Position numbers and translations under genes: made by a program. From NCBI GenBank assembly GCA_026122225.1, contig JANEZZ010001551.1, forward strand, positions 1,756,149-1,820,148: DNA of 64,000 nucleotides, read 5' to 3'. This DNA is from Heloderma charlesbogerti. Its lineage: Eukaryota > Chordata > Lepidosauria > Squamata > Helodermatidae. Numbering within the stretch: the first letter of the stretch is position 1; the number at the start of each line of letters is the position of its first letter. The notes under the pieces were generated by a model. The model saw nothing but the letters and a program-made list of their open reading frames with translations. It made no database searches and was not told the DNA's origin. This document shows positions 55,528 to 64,000 of this stretch, piece after piece.

Positions 55528-57536
55528 CCCAGCTTGTACTTCCAGTAGTTCTCAGTTCACATACTGCTGAAGCCTAGCTTGTAGGATTTTGAGCATCACC
55601 TTGCTGGCATGTGAAATGAGCGCAATTGTGTGGTAGTTTGAACACTCTTTGGCATTGCCCTTCTTTGGAATTGGAATGTAAACTGACCTTTTCCAGAGTG
55701 TTCCAAATTTGTTGGCATATTGAGTGCAGCACTTTAACAGCATCATCTTTTAGGATCTTAAATAGCTCAGCTGGAATACTGTCATCTCCACTAGCTTTGT
55801 TGTTACTAATGCTTCCTAAGGCCCACTTGACTTCACTCTCTAGGATGTCTGGCTCAAGTTCACTGACCGCACTCTCATGGCTATCAGGGACATTAAGATC
55901 TTTCCTGTATAGTTCTTCTGTGTATTCTTTCCACCTTAATCTCATCTGCTTCTGTTAGGTCCCTGTCTTCTTTGTCCTTTATGATGCCCGTCTTTGCACA
56001 AAACGTTCCCTTGGGATCTCCGATTTTCTTGAAGAGATCTCTAGTCTCATTCTGTTGTTTTCCTCGATTTCTTTGCATTGTTCATTTAAGAAGGCCTTCT
56101 TGTCTCTCCTTGCTATTCTCTGGAACTCTGCATTCAGTTGGATATATCTTCCCTTTTCTCCCTTGCTTTTTGCTTCCCTTCTTTCCTCAGCTACTTGTAA
56201 AGCCTCATCAGACAGCCACTTTGCTTTCTTGCATTTCTTTTTCTTGGGGATGGATTTAGTTGCTGCCTCCTGAACAATGTTACGGACCTCCATCCATGGT
56301 TCCTCAGGCACTCTGTCTATCAGGTCTAATCCCTGAAATCTATTCCTCACCTCCACTGTATATTCATAAAGGATATGATTTAGGTCATACCTGAATGGTT
56401 TAGTGGTTTTCCCTATGTTCTTCCATTTAAGGCGAAATTTTGCAACAAGAATCTCATGATCTGAGCCACAGTCAGCTCCAAGGTTTTGTTTTTACTGACT
56501 GTATAGAGCTTCTCCATCTTTAGCTGCAAAGGACATAATCGATCTGATTTTGATATTGACCATCTGGTGACATCCATGTGTAGCGTCGCCTCTTGTGCTG
56601 TTGGAAAAGAGTGTTTGCTATGATCAGCGTGTTCTCTTGGCAAAACTCTATTAGCCTTTGTCCTGCTTCATTTTGTATACCAAGGCCATGCTTGCCTGTT
56701 ATCCCGGTGATTTCTTGACTTCCTACCTTAGCATTCCAATCCCCTATGATGAAGAGGACATCTTTTTTGGGTGTTAGTTCTAGAAGGTGTTGTAGGTCTT
56801 CATAGAACCCATCAACCTCAGCTTCTTCAGCATCAGTGGTTGGGGCATAGACTTGAATTACTGTGATGTTGAATGGTTTGCCTTGGATTCGTACTGAGAT
56901 CATTCTGTCGTTTTTGAGATTGTACCCCAGTACTGCTTTTCCCACCCTTTTGTTGACTATGAGCGCTACTCCATTTCTTCTAAGGGATTCTTGCCCACAG
57001 TAGTAGACATAATGGTCACCTGAATTAAATTCGCCCATGCTTGTCCATTTTAGCTCGCTGATTCCCAAGATGTCGATGTTCAATCTTGCCATCTCATGTT
57101 TGACCACCTCCAGCTTACCTTGATTCATTGATCTGACATTCCAGGTTCCTAAACAATATTGTTCTTTACAGCACTGGACTTTCTTTTCACCACCAGACAC
57201 ATCCACAGCTGAGTGTCCTTTCGGCTTTGGCCCAGCCGCTTCACTCTTTCTGGCGCTACTTGGAAATTCCCTCTGCTCTTCCCCAGTAGTATATTGGACA
57301 CCTTCCGACCTGAGGGGCTCATCTTCCGGCGTCATCTCTTTTAGCCTTGTGATACGTTCCATGGGATTTTCTTGGCAAGAATACTGGAGTGGGTTGCCAT
57401 TTTCTTCTCCAGGGGACCACATTTTGTCAGAACTCTCCGCCATGACCTGTCCGTCTTGGGTGGCCCTGCACGGCATAGCTTATGGCTTCACTGAGTTACG
57501 CAAGCCCCTTCGCCACAACAAGGCAGTGATCCATGA
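55528..57536 (-). mobile_element. BovB LINE copy 4: 5' two thirds, 3' end missing
   Basis: On the - strand it matches the full-length element from five bases inside its 5' end (57536) to the equivalent of about 5960 in RT (55528), where it stops. A 318-codon frame (57476-56520) preserves the whole endonuclease up to IDYVLCS, then frames shift. There is a deletion of about 20 bases at 55697 and a stop-laden stretch near 56470. A 3'-truncated, 5'-complete copy is the reverse of the usual LINE truncation. Confidence 0.9.
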
Positions 57537-57889
57537 TGTCTGCCCATACTGCAGTTTAAATACCATTTAGCACTTTCACAGGAATTTGGAATCAACCTGA
57601 TTCTAACACATAGGTTTGCTGCCTTCACAACTATAGAAGAAAGAACTAAATCATCATTGCTGTTATGGCCCTGCAAACATTAGCTTGGCAGCCAAAGAGA
57701 TGTAGAGGCTACGGCTGCTGCTGGGGGATGTAAGGAGTTGCAGTGCAGGTCTGCAAGCCAGGATGTTTTGAAGTTGCCCTTCAGTTATCAACTATTCAAT
57801 ACAGCATTGAATACCTTATAAAAAGCAAGATGTGAACCAGGTCTTGGGGCATGTTTGGCAGGCAGGTAAGTATAGCAGTGGCATCTCTG
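57537..57889. other. unassigned DNA
   Basis: Nothing recognised. Confidence 0.4.
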
Positions 57890-57985
57890 TAAGGCTCCCT
57901 GGAGAGCTGCTGCCAGTGAAAGTAAACGATACTGGCCTAGATGGACCTTAGGTTTGATATAGTATCAGGTGTGTTCATATATTTA
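57890..57985 (+). mobile_element. SINE body fragment (second family)
   Basis: ccctggagagctgctgccag then 'actggcctagatggacc' and 'tatagtatcagg' match the body of the SINE at 29118-29300. The tRNA head is absent. Confidence 0.6.
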
Positions 57986-57995
57986 ATATTGCTGT

Positions 57996-58085
57996 AAGGG
58001 AAGGCATAGCTCAGTGACAGAGCACGCGTTTTGCTTGTGGAAGGTCCCGGGTTCAGTATCTGGCATTTCCAGTTAAAATGAGCAG
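57996..58085 (+). mobile_element. SINE head fragment (second family)
   Basis: ggcatagctcagtgacagag (A box) and aaggtcccgggttcagtatc (B box) form a good tRNA-like head. It is cut off by an L2 segment at about 58088. Confidence 0.7.
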
Positions 58086-58087
58086 GT

Positions 58088-58478
58088 AGCTCCTTTTAGA
58101 GCGTCTTAAGGAGTGCCTCCAGCAACACCAGACAGGCCGCTTAACAAGATCAGCCTTGGATGGCCTTCTCTCTGTCCCATCAGCCAGGACAGCTAGGCTG
58201 GTGAGGATGAGGTAGAGGGCCTTCTCTGTGGTGGCCCCCACTCTGTGGAACTCCCTCCCTAGGGAACTCCGCCATGCCACGTCTTTAATGAGCTTCCGCC
58301 ACGCATTAAAAACGTGGTTGTTCAGGCAGGCATTTGGGGAGGGTTAGGGTATTTTTTATGATGTTTGTAATGTAGAATTTTATTGTTTTAACTGTTTTGT
58401 TGTTGTACATCACCCAGAGTGGCTGGGTGACCAGCAAGATGGGCGATTAATTAAATGAATGAATGAATGAATGAATGA
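58088..58478 (+). mobile_element. L2 LINE 3' end
   Basis: The + strand reads RAFSVVAPTLWNSLPRE (about 58213-58265), then SFRHALKTWLFRQAF (about 58285-58335), the L2 C-terminus. A short 3' UTR with 'atcacccagagtggctgg' and an (ATGA)n tail at 58454-58478 follow. It is truncated at the 5' end. Confidence 0.85.
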
Positions 58479-58829
58479 GAGCCTGGGAATGCTGATGCCA
58501 GTTAGGGTCAAGTCACATTAGCTCAACCTCAGTTCTCCACTTGTAAAAGAGGAATAATAATGGCCAGGGATGTTGCAAGTGGAAAACATAACAGACTGTA
58601 AAGCATTTTGCAAATTCCAAGGTTCTCTATAAAGAGTAAGTTATAGTAGAAGGAAGAAGCCAGCACAGGACATTGAGGGAATCAAGGTTTTATACAGCTT
58701 CCTTCCTTGATATTAATGAGAAAACATATTCTAGAATATGGGATATTGAACACATATCTTATTAAATATTTCCTGATTTTCTGGTAATAAGGACTTTGCT
58801 CCTTGTGATATACGCTTGTTTCAGATGCA
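58479..58829. other. unassigned DNA
   Basis: Nothing recognised. Confidence 0.4.
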
Positions 58830-58913
58830 GCAGGTATCGTTGGTCAGCTGGAACACAGTCAAGGAACAGGGATTCAACCTGTGTTGGATGACATTACACT
58901 CCCTTTGAAGACT

Positions 58914-59276
58914 CAGGGCATCTCTACACCAGCCTAGAATCCTGCATTTAAAACAGGGCTTTCTGCTTCCGCTTTAAATGCAGGATCACTACTGACTCCC
59001 TTTACATGCGCTCCTCGTCCCCCCTCCTTCTCCCCGTATCTGAGTCTTCCATTATCTTTCATTGATCTCGCTCCTCTTCTTGCAGCTTTTACTCTTCATG
59101 GAGGAGACTGAAGCAGAACTTAGCTCATTATCTGTGATCTATTTAAAAACAGAACAAAGGGCATTTAGTGCAGGACAGTCATGGCAGGGTCATTGTATTA
59201 TGTAAACAGCCCGCAAACGTCCGTGAAGGAGCAATCTCAATCTCAGGATAAAAGCCCGGTGTGAAGGAGCCCACAG
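58914..59276. mobile_element. CAGGG-ended TIR element, copy C
   Basis: Left end CAGGGCATCTCTACACCAGC, right end ccggtgtgaaggagccca. It is the clearest copy of the family, colinear with A and B. Confidence 0.75.
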
Positions 59277-60137
59277 GCTCTCTTCACACCTGGCATTTTA
59301 TCCCACTACAAACTGATCCTTTTGATTCTGGATCCTTTCCGGGATTTAGACTGACCCTGTATGCAGGCATCTCTCATAGTGCTTCCCTCCCCTCTATACT
59401 TTTTCATGGCTGCACAGAAAAATCAGGACAGAAGGCTGATCACTGGTTCCTGTAACATGATTGATGGCTCCGCAGTAGGAGGGAAGTCAGAAGCCCTTCT
59501 AGTGACTTTAAAGGTGGATGGAATCAAAGGAGCGCCTCCCTCCCTCACTGGCATGTGTGCAAAGGAGCAGCAGGGGTGGGAGAGTCTTGTTTTCATCTCT
59601 TAACTTGTTCTGTACTATTTCCTTGCAGCCCCCAGGAAAGCTACGACTTACTTCTAAGTAGGCATAAGATCGCGCTGTAAGTCTGCAACCCTCGACGCAC
59701 TTACTTAGAAATAAACCCTGTTGAACTTAACGGGCTGCTCTAAATCAAGAGAGGGTGTTGATTCTGAGCTTGGTGGGGTGGGGGATCAGATGTGTCTCCC
59801 TTCATTGCAGGGAGGCATTTCACCGTCTTCTCCCTCCAGTCGAGAAATGTGCTCAAGCACATTTACATGGAAGGTGCGGAGAGAGCGCAGCCCACAGCCA
59901 ACCAGACACAGCGGTTTCTTCCACTATTGGAGAATTTCACGGGGAGGTCATGGCACTCCTGCTCCGTGGGAGGGGAAAAAATTCCGCATTTTTTGCATTT
60001 GAAGAAAATGGGATAGGCTGGGGAAAATGGGAGGAGATGCCCTGGACGTTCACGGCGTCATCTAAAGAGCCCGCACACTTGCGTGAGAGAGCCATCTCAA
60101 CAGCAGGATAAAAGCTTCACGTGAAGAAGCCCTCAGG
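59274..60137. mobile_element. longer TIR element D of the same family
   Basis: Left end caggctctcttcacacctgg then cattttatcc. The right end is ggataaaagcttcacgtgaa then gaagccctcagg. Its last about 105 bases match the 3' ends of A-C ('gcccgcacacttgcgtgagagagccatctc' parallels 'gcccgcaaacgtccgtgaaggagcaatctc'). It abuts copy C with a shared CAGG. It includes a diverged small palindromic MITE at about 59640-59745. No transposase is recognised. Confidence 0.6.
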
Positions 60138-60524
60138 TTCACAGTTTCCCTTTGAAGACTCAGGTTTGCAGAGTGTATTCCTGAACTCTGATGCTCAGGT
60201 TTTGGCAATGGCGAGGAGTGGCTTTGCCCAAATAAGGCTACTGTGCCTACTGTGCCCATTTATGGAGATTTCAAGTCTGGCAATAGTGACACATCTCTTA
60301 GTCACATCCTGTTTGGGCTATTGTAACGGGCTCTACAGTTGTCTTTGAAAACTGTTTGAAAATGTTAGCTGGTCCAGAATGCTGTGGCCAGACAGTTGAC
60401 TGGGGCTGGTTATAGCGAGCATGTGACTCACTTGCTACAACAGCTTCACCGGCTACTGGCCCACTTCTGGGCACAAGTCAAAGTACTCGTTATGACCTAT
60501 AAAGATTACACAACTTGGGACCAG

Positions 60525-61875
60525 TGGTATACTGGAGCCAGGGCTTGCAGAGGTGCCGCACCAGCAGGTTTTGATTAGTTGGGACTCTGACATCATCTGA
60601 AAACCCCTCAGAATTCCCCGTTTTCTCTGAGCTTAGCTGCAATCCTCACAGTAGCTGGGGAAAATGAATTTTCCCAACAACAATATATTGTTCCCTGTTG
60701 TAATGCAAAGTATTTTGGGGTGGCTTAGGCCCCATCTACATGGGGCTTTTACTGCAGTTCTACTCCATCCCCAAATTGATAGTGTCAGATGACGCATGCT
60801 GCTCTCCGTAGCTAGCCTGGTGTTTCTTGCCCTAAATCTGGGTTTTTTTCAAACACATTTTGTGTCGGATTTTCCTGTCACACCAACTTCAGTGCTGTTC
60901 GGGAGTCTGTGTGACCTCAGCTGGCTTCAGCGTGGGCTGGTGGAAGCAGCACTGGTTGGCGGAAGGGAAACTAGCGTGGGCCGGGGCGTGGGGAGAGCAA
61001 AGGGGTAAATACGTCTACCTGGAAGTAACTCATTGCCTTCAGCTCCACTTTGCCAGCCCCGCTGTTTCAAAACTGTGCAGCTACGAAGGAGCACAGCTGA
61101 GAAACGGTGGATGCCTGTTGATTCAAAGCTGCGCAGCTAAGAAAGGGCGATTGCCAAGGCGGGTGATTTTCATGAATGTGTGCTCAGAAGCACTTCAGTG
61201 AGCTCATGTTTGTTTATCTGGGGGCAGGGAAGCCTGTTGGTTGGGCAGTTAAGATACATCGAAGTCAACATGCTAGTTGCGCTCCCTCCTCGCTGGCTCC
61301 ACGCTCTCCGCTCTCAGTGCCTCTTGCCCTCCTGTCGGCGGCTGCCTGGTAAATGTGTGTGTGTGTGGGGGGGGTATGTGGGGTTTGTCATGAACATCTA
61401 TTCGTAAGCAAGTCCTCCATTGCACTGCCTTGAACATGCGAGGGAGGGGGAGCAGGCCTCTGCTCATTGGCTGCCCCACACCTACGCAGTTGCTGACATT
61501 AATTTCTACTTGTGGCAGGACTCACCCACCCCACCCCAAATAATGTGGCTTCAGTTCCCGTATACATAGCAAAAGCAGAGGAATGCAGCACTGCATGTAC
61601 CATGGAAAGAACTGATTTGATTCTGTGAAAATGCGGATTTTGCCCAAATTGCTTCACAAAGTATTTCCGTTTAGATTGGCTCCTGGTCTTGAACAGGCAA
61701 TTAAGACCCATTAGCTTTACAAAAGACCTGCAGCTGGTGGAGATGAAAACTGCTAGAACTGGTTTGTTGATATGGATCAACACAGCTGCCCTAATTTGTG
61801 GACTTTCCTTGGGAGAATGGCTATGAGACTGTCATGATGAGTGCCTGTGCTTCAAAGATTACTACTATACCAATT
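60525..61875. repeat. unclassified interspersed repeat, split copy
   Basis: 60525-60730 matches the first half and 61690-61875 the second half of the repeat at 41153-41560. The intervening 60731-61689 (about 0.96 kb, more G+C-rich) is absent from the 41-kb copy and is therefore an insertion. Confidence 0.6.
60731..61689. other. 0.96-kb insertion in the repeat
   Basis: It begins ggccccatctacatggggct and contains open frames on both strands (for example 60796-61008, 60860-61201) without a recognisable domain. A (GT)n/G run lies at 61349-61372. Its class is unknown. Confidence 0.4.
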
Positions 61876-63378
61876 CTTGGAATGATGCTATTTGAAAACT
61901 GCATTCTCTCATGAGCCTGCCTTGGTTTTAAGGGCATCAGGAGGGGCCCGTCTCTCTGTCCTGCCACGATTGGGGGCACATTTGGCAGCATGGGCGTGTT
62001 AAGAAGGACCCACCTGGCCATGGGTCCTGGATCTTTAGAGCTGCCCCAATTGCCATCATCGACCTTAATACAAGCTTCCTTCTTCCCTCTGACCTCAGTA
62101 GCCTTGCAATTAGTAGGAGACCTTAGGACTCACTCCCTTAGCAGACTAGTAATAGGGAATGTAGCATGAAAGCACCAGCCATTTAAACTAGAGGGGAGAC
62201 TGCCCCCTTTTTTTGTACAGTCTGCTCATTATTTTCATTAAGTCCAGAGGTCAAAATTGCCTAACAGCACCACTATCACCCGGCTTTCTCAGAGTGTACC
62301 TGACCCTGCAGAGACCTGCCCAGCCAATTGCTACTGGGCACTTGTGCCCTGGGTCATTGTAGGTAGTGAGGCCCTGACAAGAGGAAGAGCAGGTACACTG
62401 GCAGCCCACATATCAAATGGAGCGTCAGAGGCCTTCCTCATCTGTTGCTTCCCCCAAGTTGGTTCAGGCCCTTTTGCCTTGGGGAAAAACTGAAGGGGTT
62501 TGCTTGCAAAAAGGGTTTGAATGAGCAGCTGTGTCTAATTCTGGGCCAAAGGAATGTATGAATGTATGGCTTGCCAGCTTGCTTGAGTGTGTCTAGAGCT
62601 CCTTGGCTCTGCAGGCCTCCTTCTGGAGTGCACCTGCTTTTGGCATGATCCATGTGGCCAGATTCTGGTGAGTGCATGGTCCCTCTTGACATCAGGGGTT
62701 TGCACTAGGCTAGAAAAAGGTGAACAGATGTGGGAGAAGGACAGGGGCTTCTTGTTCTTTTGTATTCAAAAGCCACAATGCCTTGTGGCACCTGAAAAGA
62801 CCCACAAATGTACTGCAGCATAATAAACTTGTATGTACTGGAGTCCACTGTATAGAAAGTTATTTTGAAATACGTTGTACTTCATGTGACTGGAGAAAAA
62901 TGGCACTTGCTGAAATAAAAGTGCAGGAGCCCTGATGATTTCTGTTGCATCTGATCACCCTGACTAGGTATCTTTTTACCCACATATGCTTCCCCTCCTG
63001 CTATCTCTCTTGAATCTTTCTGCCTGAGGTTTTTTTTTTCCTGAAATCAGATGCCCTCGTCTCCCCTGACTATACAACTTTAGGAGACAGGATCCTTTAA
63101 AGATACACACACACACACATTTTAAAACCTGAGGCAGCTGCTTCAGACAGCTAATTTGGAACTTCATGAAAAAGTAGCAAATTATCCATTATTTAATTTA
63201 TTAATTATTATTGTATTTTCACTGCCAGAAGAAGGGGAGAGGTGCTTGTAGGATTTTTCTACCTCAGGGGCCAAAACAACTTGACTTGCTTTAAGTACTA
63301 CTATCCACTTTGACTGGGGAGGTGGGGACGGAGGGGGCTATTTGCTGCTCTACCTCAGGAAGCAAAATGTCTTGGGGC
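61876..63378. other. unassigned DNA
   Basis: No exon or LINE domain. A (CA)n run lies at 63104-63119 and a T run at 63029-63039. Confidence 0.4.
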
Positions 63379-64000
63379 TAGGGTTGGCGGAGAATTTCTC
63401 CCCGAAACTTCGGGGGGCCAAGCGCCAATGTGTTCGGCCCCCCGAACAAGTTTCGGGGAGAAATCCTCCGCACCCCCCCCGGGACAGGACTTAACTTCGC
63501 CGAATGTCCCTCCCAGCGGCAGGTCCAGCCGGCGGTTCGGCGGGTGTTCAAGCGGACCGGGAGCGGCAGCCGGTCTTTCGACCGGCTGCCGCTGCCGCCA
63601 TTGCAATAAAAGAAAGAAAAAAATGCCCCTTGATAGGCTACATAACGATTAACGTAGCCTATCACGGCTAGATTTGCAAAGTCAGCCGTGATAGGCTACG
63701 TCAATCGTCACGTAGCCTATCACGGGTGACTTAAAAAAAAAAAAAAAAGTGTGTACGGATAATGGCGGCCCCCATAGGGAGCCACCATTCACGTTCCTTA
63801 TTTGGTCGCTGTAGTCTATGTAAAGATTTACGTAGACTATGGCGAAAATAAGGGCAACGCTATTTGCGTTGCCCTTATTTTCGCCGTAGTCTACATAAAC
63901 ATTTACATAGACTACAGCGACTAAATAAGGAACGCGAACGGCGGCTCCCTATGGGGGCCGTCATTAGCGTACGCGCTTTTTTAAAAAAAAATTTTAAGTC
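63379..64000. mobile_element. nested-palindrome array, possibly a foldback element
   Basis: A G+C-rich block made almost entirely of inverted repeats: 63387-63419 with 63436-63471 (one mismatch, one 3-base indel); 63562-63575 with 63580-63593 (perfect 14 bp); 63631-63644 with 63651-63664; 63652-63669 with 63684-63701 (perfect 18 bp); 63686-63701 with 63710-63725 (perfect 16 bp); and a large palindrome 63728-64000 centred at about 63863. It begins TAGGGTTGGCGG at 63379, like a hAT end, but the right end lies beyond the window. No coding capacity. Confidence 0.7.
63728..64000. repeat. 273-bp palindrome with internal hairpins
   Basis: Outer ends GACTTAAAA (63728-63736) and TTTTAAGTC (63992-64000) are perfect. 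The arms of about 133 bp match at about 90% by eye and meet at gcaacgc-tattt-gcgttgc (63854-63872). Each arm holds its own hairpin: 63812-63824 with 63827-63839, and 63887-63899 with 63902-63914. The last base of the window is also the last base of the palindrome. Confidence 0.9.

Larger units (their letters stand above)
58830..60523 (+). mobile_element. L2 LINE fragment split by TIR elements
   Basis: 58830-58917 and 60147-60523 are consecutive parts of one L2. The first ends 'ctccctttgaagactcagg' in the L2 position encoding LPLK. The second continues with 'gtttgcagag', 'ttgggctattgtaacgggct', 'cagaatgctgtggcc' and 'gacctataaag', the L2 C-terminal blocks. Two TIR elements occupy 58914-60137. 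Confidence 0.75.

Noticed and set aside
57996..58085. tRNA-like sequence with good A and B boxes
   Set aside because: It is the head of the same SINE family and is cut by L2. No complete cloverleaf with acceptor stem was found.
60796..61201. Overlapping 70- and 113-codon open frames
   Set aside because: Located in an inserted G+C-rich segment, no domain, no splice sites that I could support.
1..64000. LTR retrotransposon or endogenous retrovirus
   Set aside because: No paired LTRs, primer-binding site, protease/integrase or envelope-like motifs were seen. All RT motifs belong to non-LTR LINEs (BovB, CR1, L2, L1).

Overview
The window reads as non-coding vertebrate DNA from a squamate reptile (lizard or snake). 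The evidence is the mix of repeats: several BovB/RTE LINE copies including a full-length one, CR1 with its (ATTCTATG) 3' end, many L2-type LINE pieces, L1, tRNA-derived SINEs and many palindromic DNA-transposon derivatives. BovB together with CR1, L2 and L1 at this density is typical of Squamata. The species cannot be named from the sequence. No prokaryotic gene, rRNA, CRISPR array, operon or recognisable retrovirus is visible.

Only one host coding segment is supported: a probable last exon at 21828-22031 on the + strand. It follows a good polypyrimidine-AG acceptor and ends in a hydrophobic tail anchor. The C-terminus resembles that of CDKAL1, the tail-anchored tRNA methylthiotransferase. 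If so, about 1-21.8 kb is intron and 22.5-64 kb is downstream intergenic DNA. In other vertebrates that side is a gene-poor interval leading to SOX4, which would fit the absence of genes here. The assignment is tentative.

Layout. 0-7 kb: intron-like DNA with an L2 piece and a full-length BovB (3924-7144) that has target-site duplications and an uninterrupted 1047-codon endonuclease/reverse-transcriptase ORF. 7.5-9 kb: 5'-truncated CR1. 12.4-13.5 kb: SINEs and antisense L2. 16.2-18.8 kb: a roughly 365-bp inverted repeat enclosing a 734-bp hAT-like foldback element. 18.8-19.8 kb: L2. 21.8-22.5 kb: the exon and its 3' UTR. 25-34.5 kb: BovB and L1 pieces in mixed orientation. A shared 10-bp target duplication and an L1 reading frame that resumes across it show that two BovB ends 5.5 kb apart once flanked one insertion, later broken by an inversion. 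37-49 kb: SINE, L2, CR1 and hAT-like pieces, several nested. 52-61 kb: tandem repeats, a family of CAGGG-ended TIR elements, a TTAA-flanked palindromic element, a 3'-truncated BovB and an interrupted L2. 63.4-64 kb: an unusual array of nested palindromes that reaches the window edge.

The mobile elements do not form a joint pathway. The structure of interest is their nesting, which gives a relative age order (for example L1 older than BovB older than the inversion), and the recurring palindromic families. All family names come from reading motifs by eye. No database search was run.
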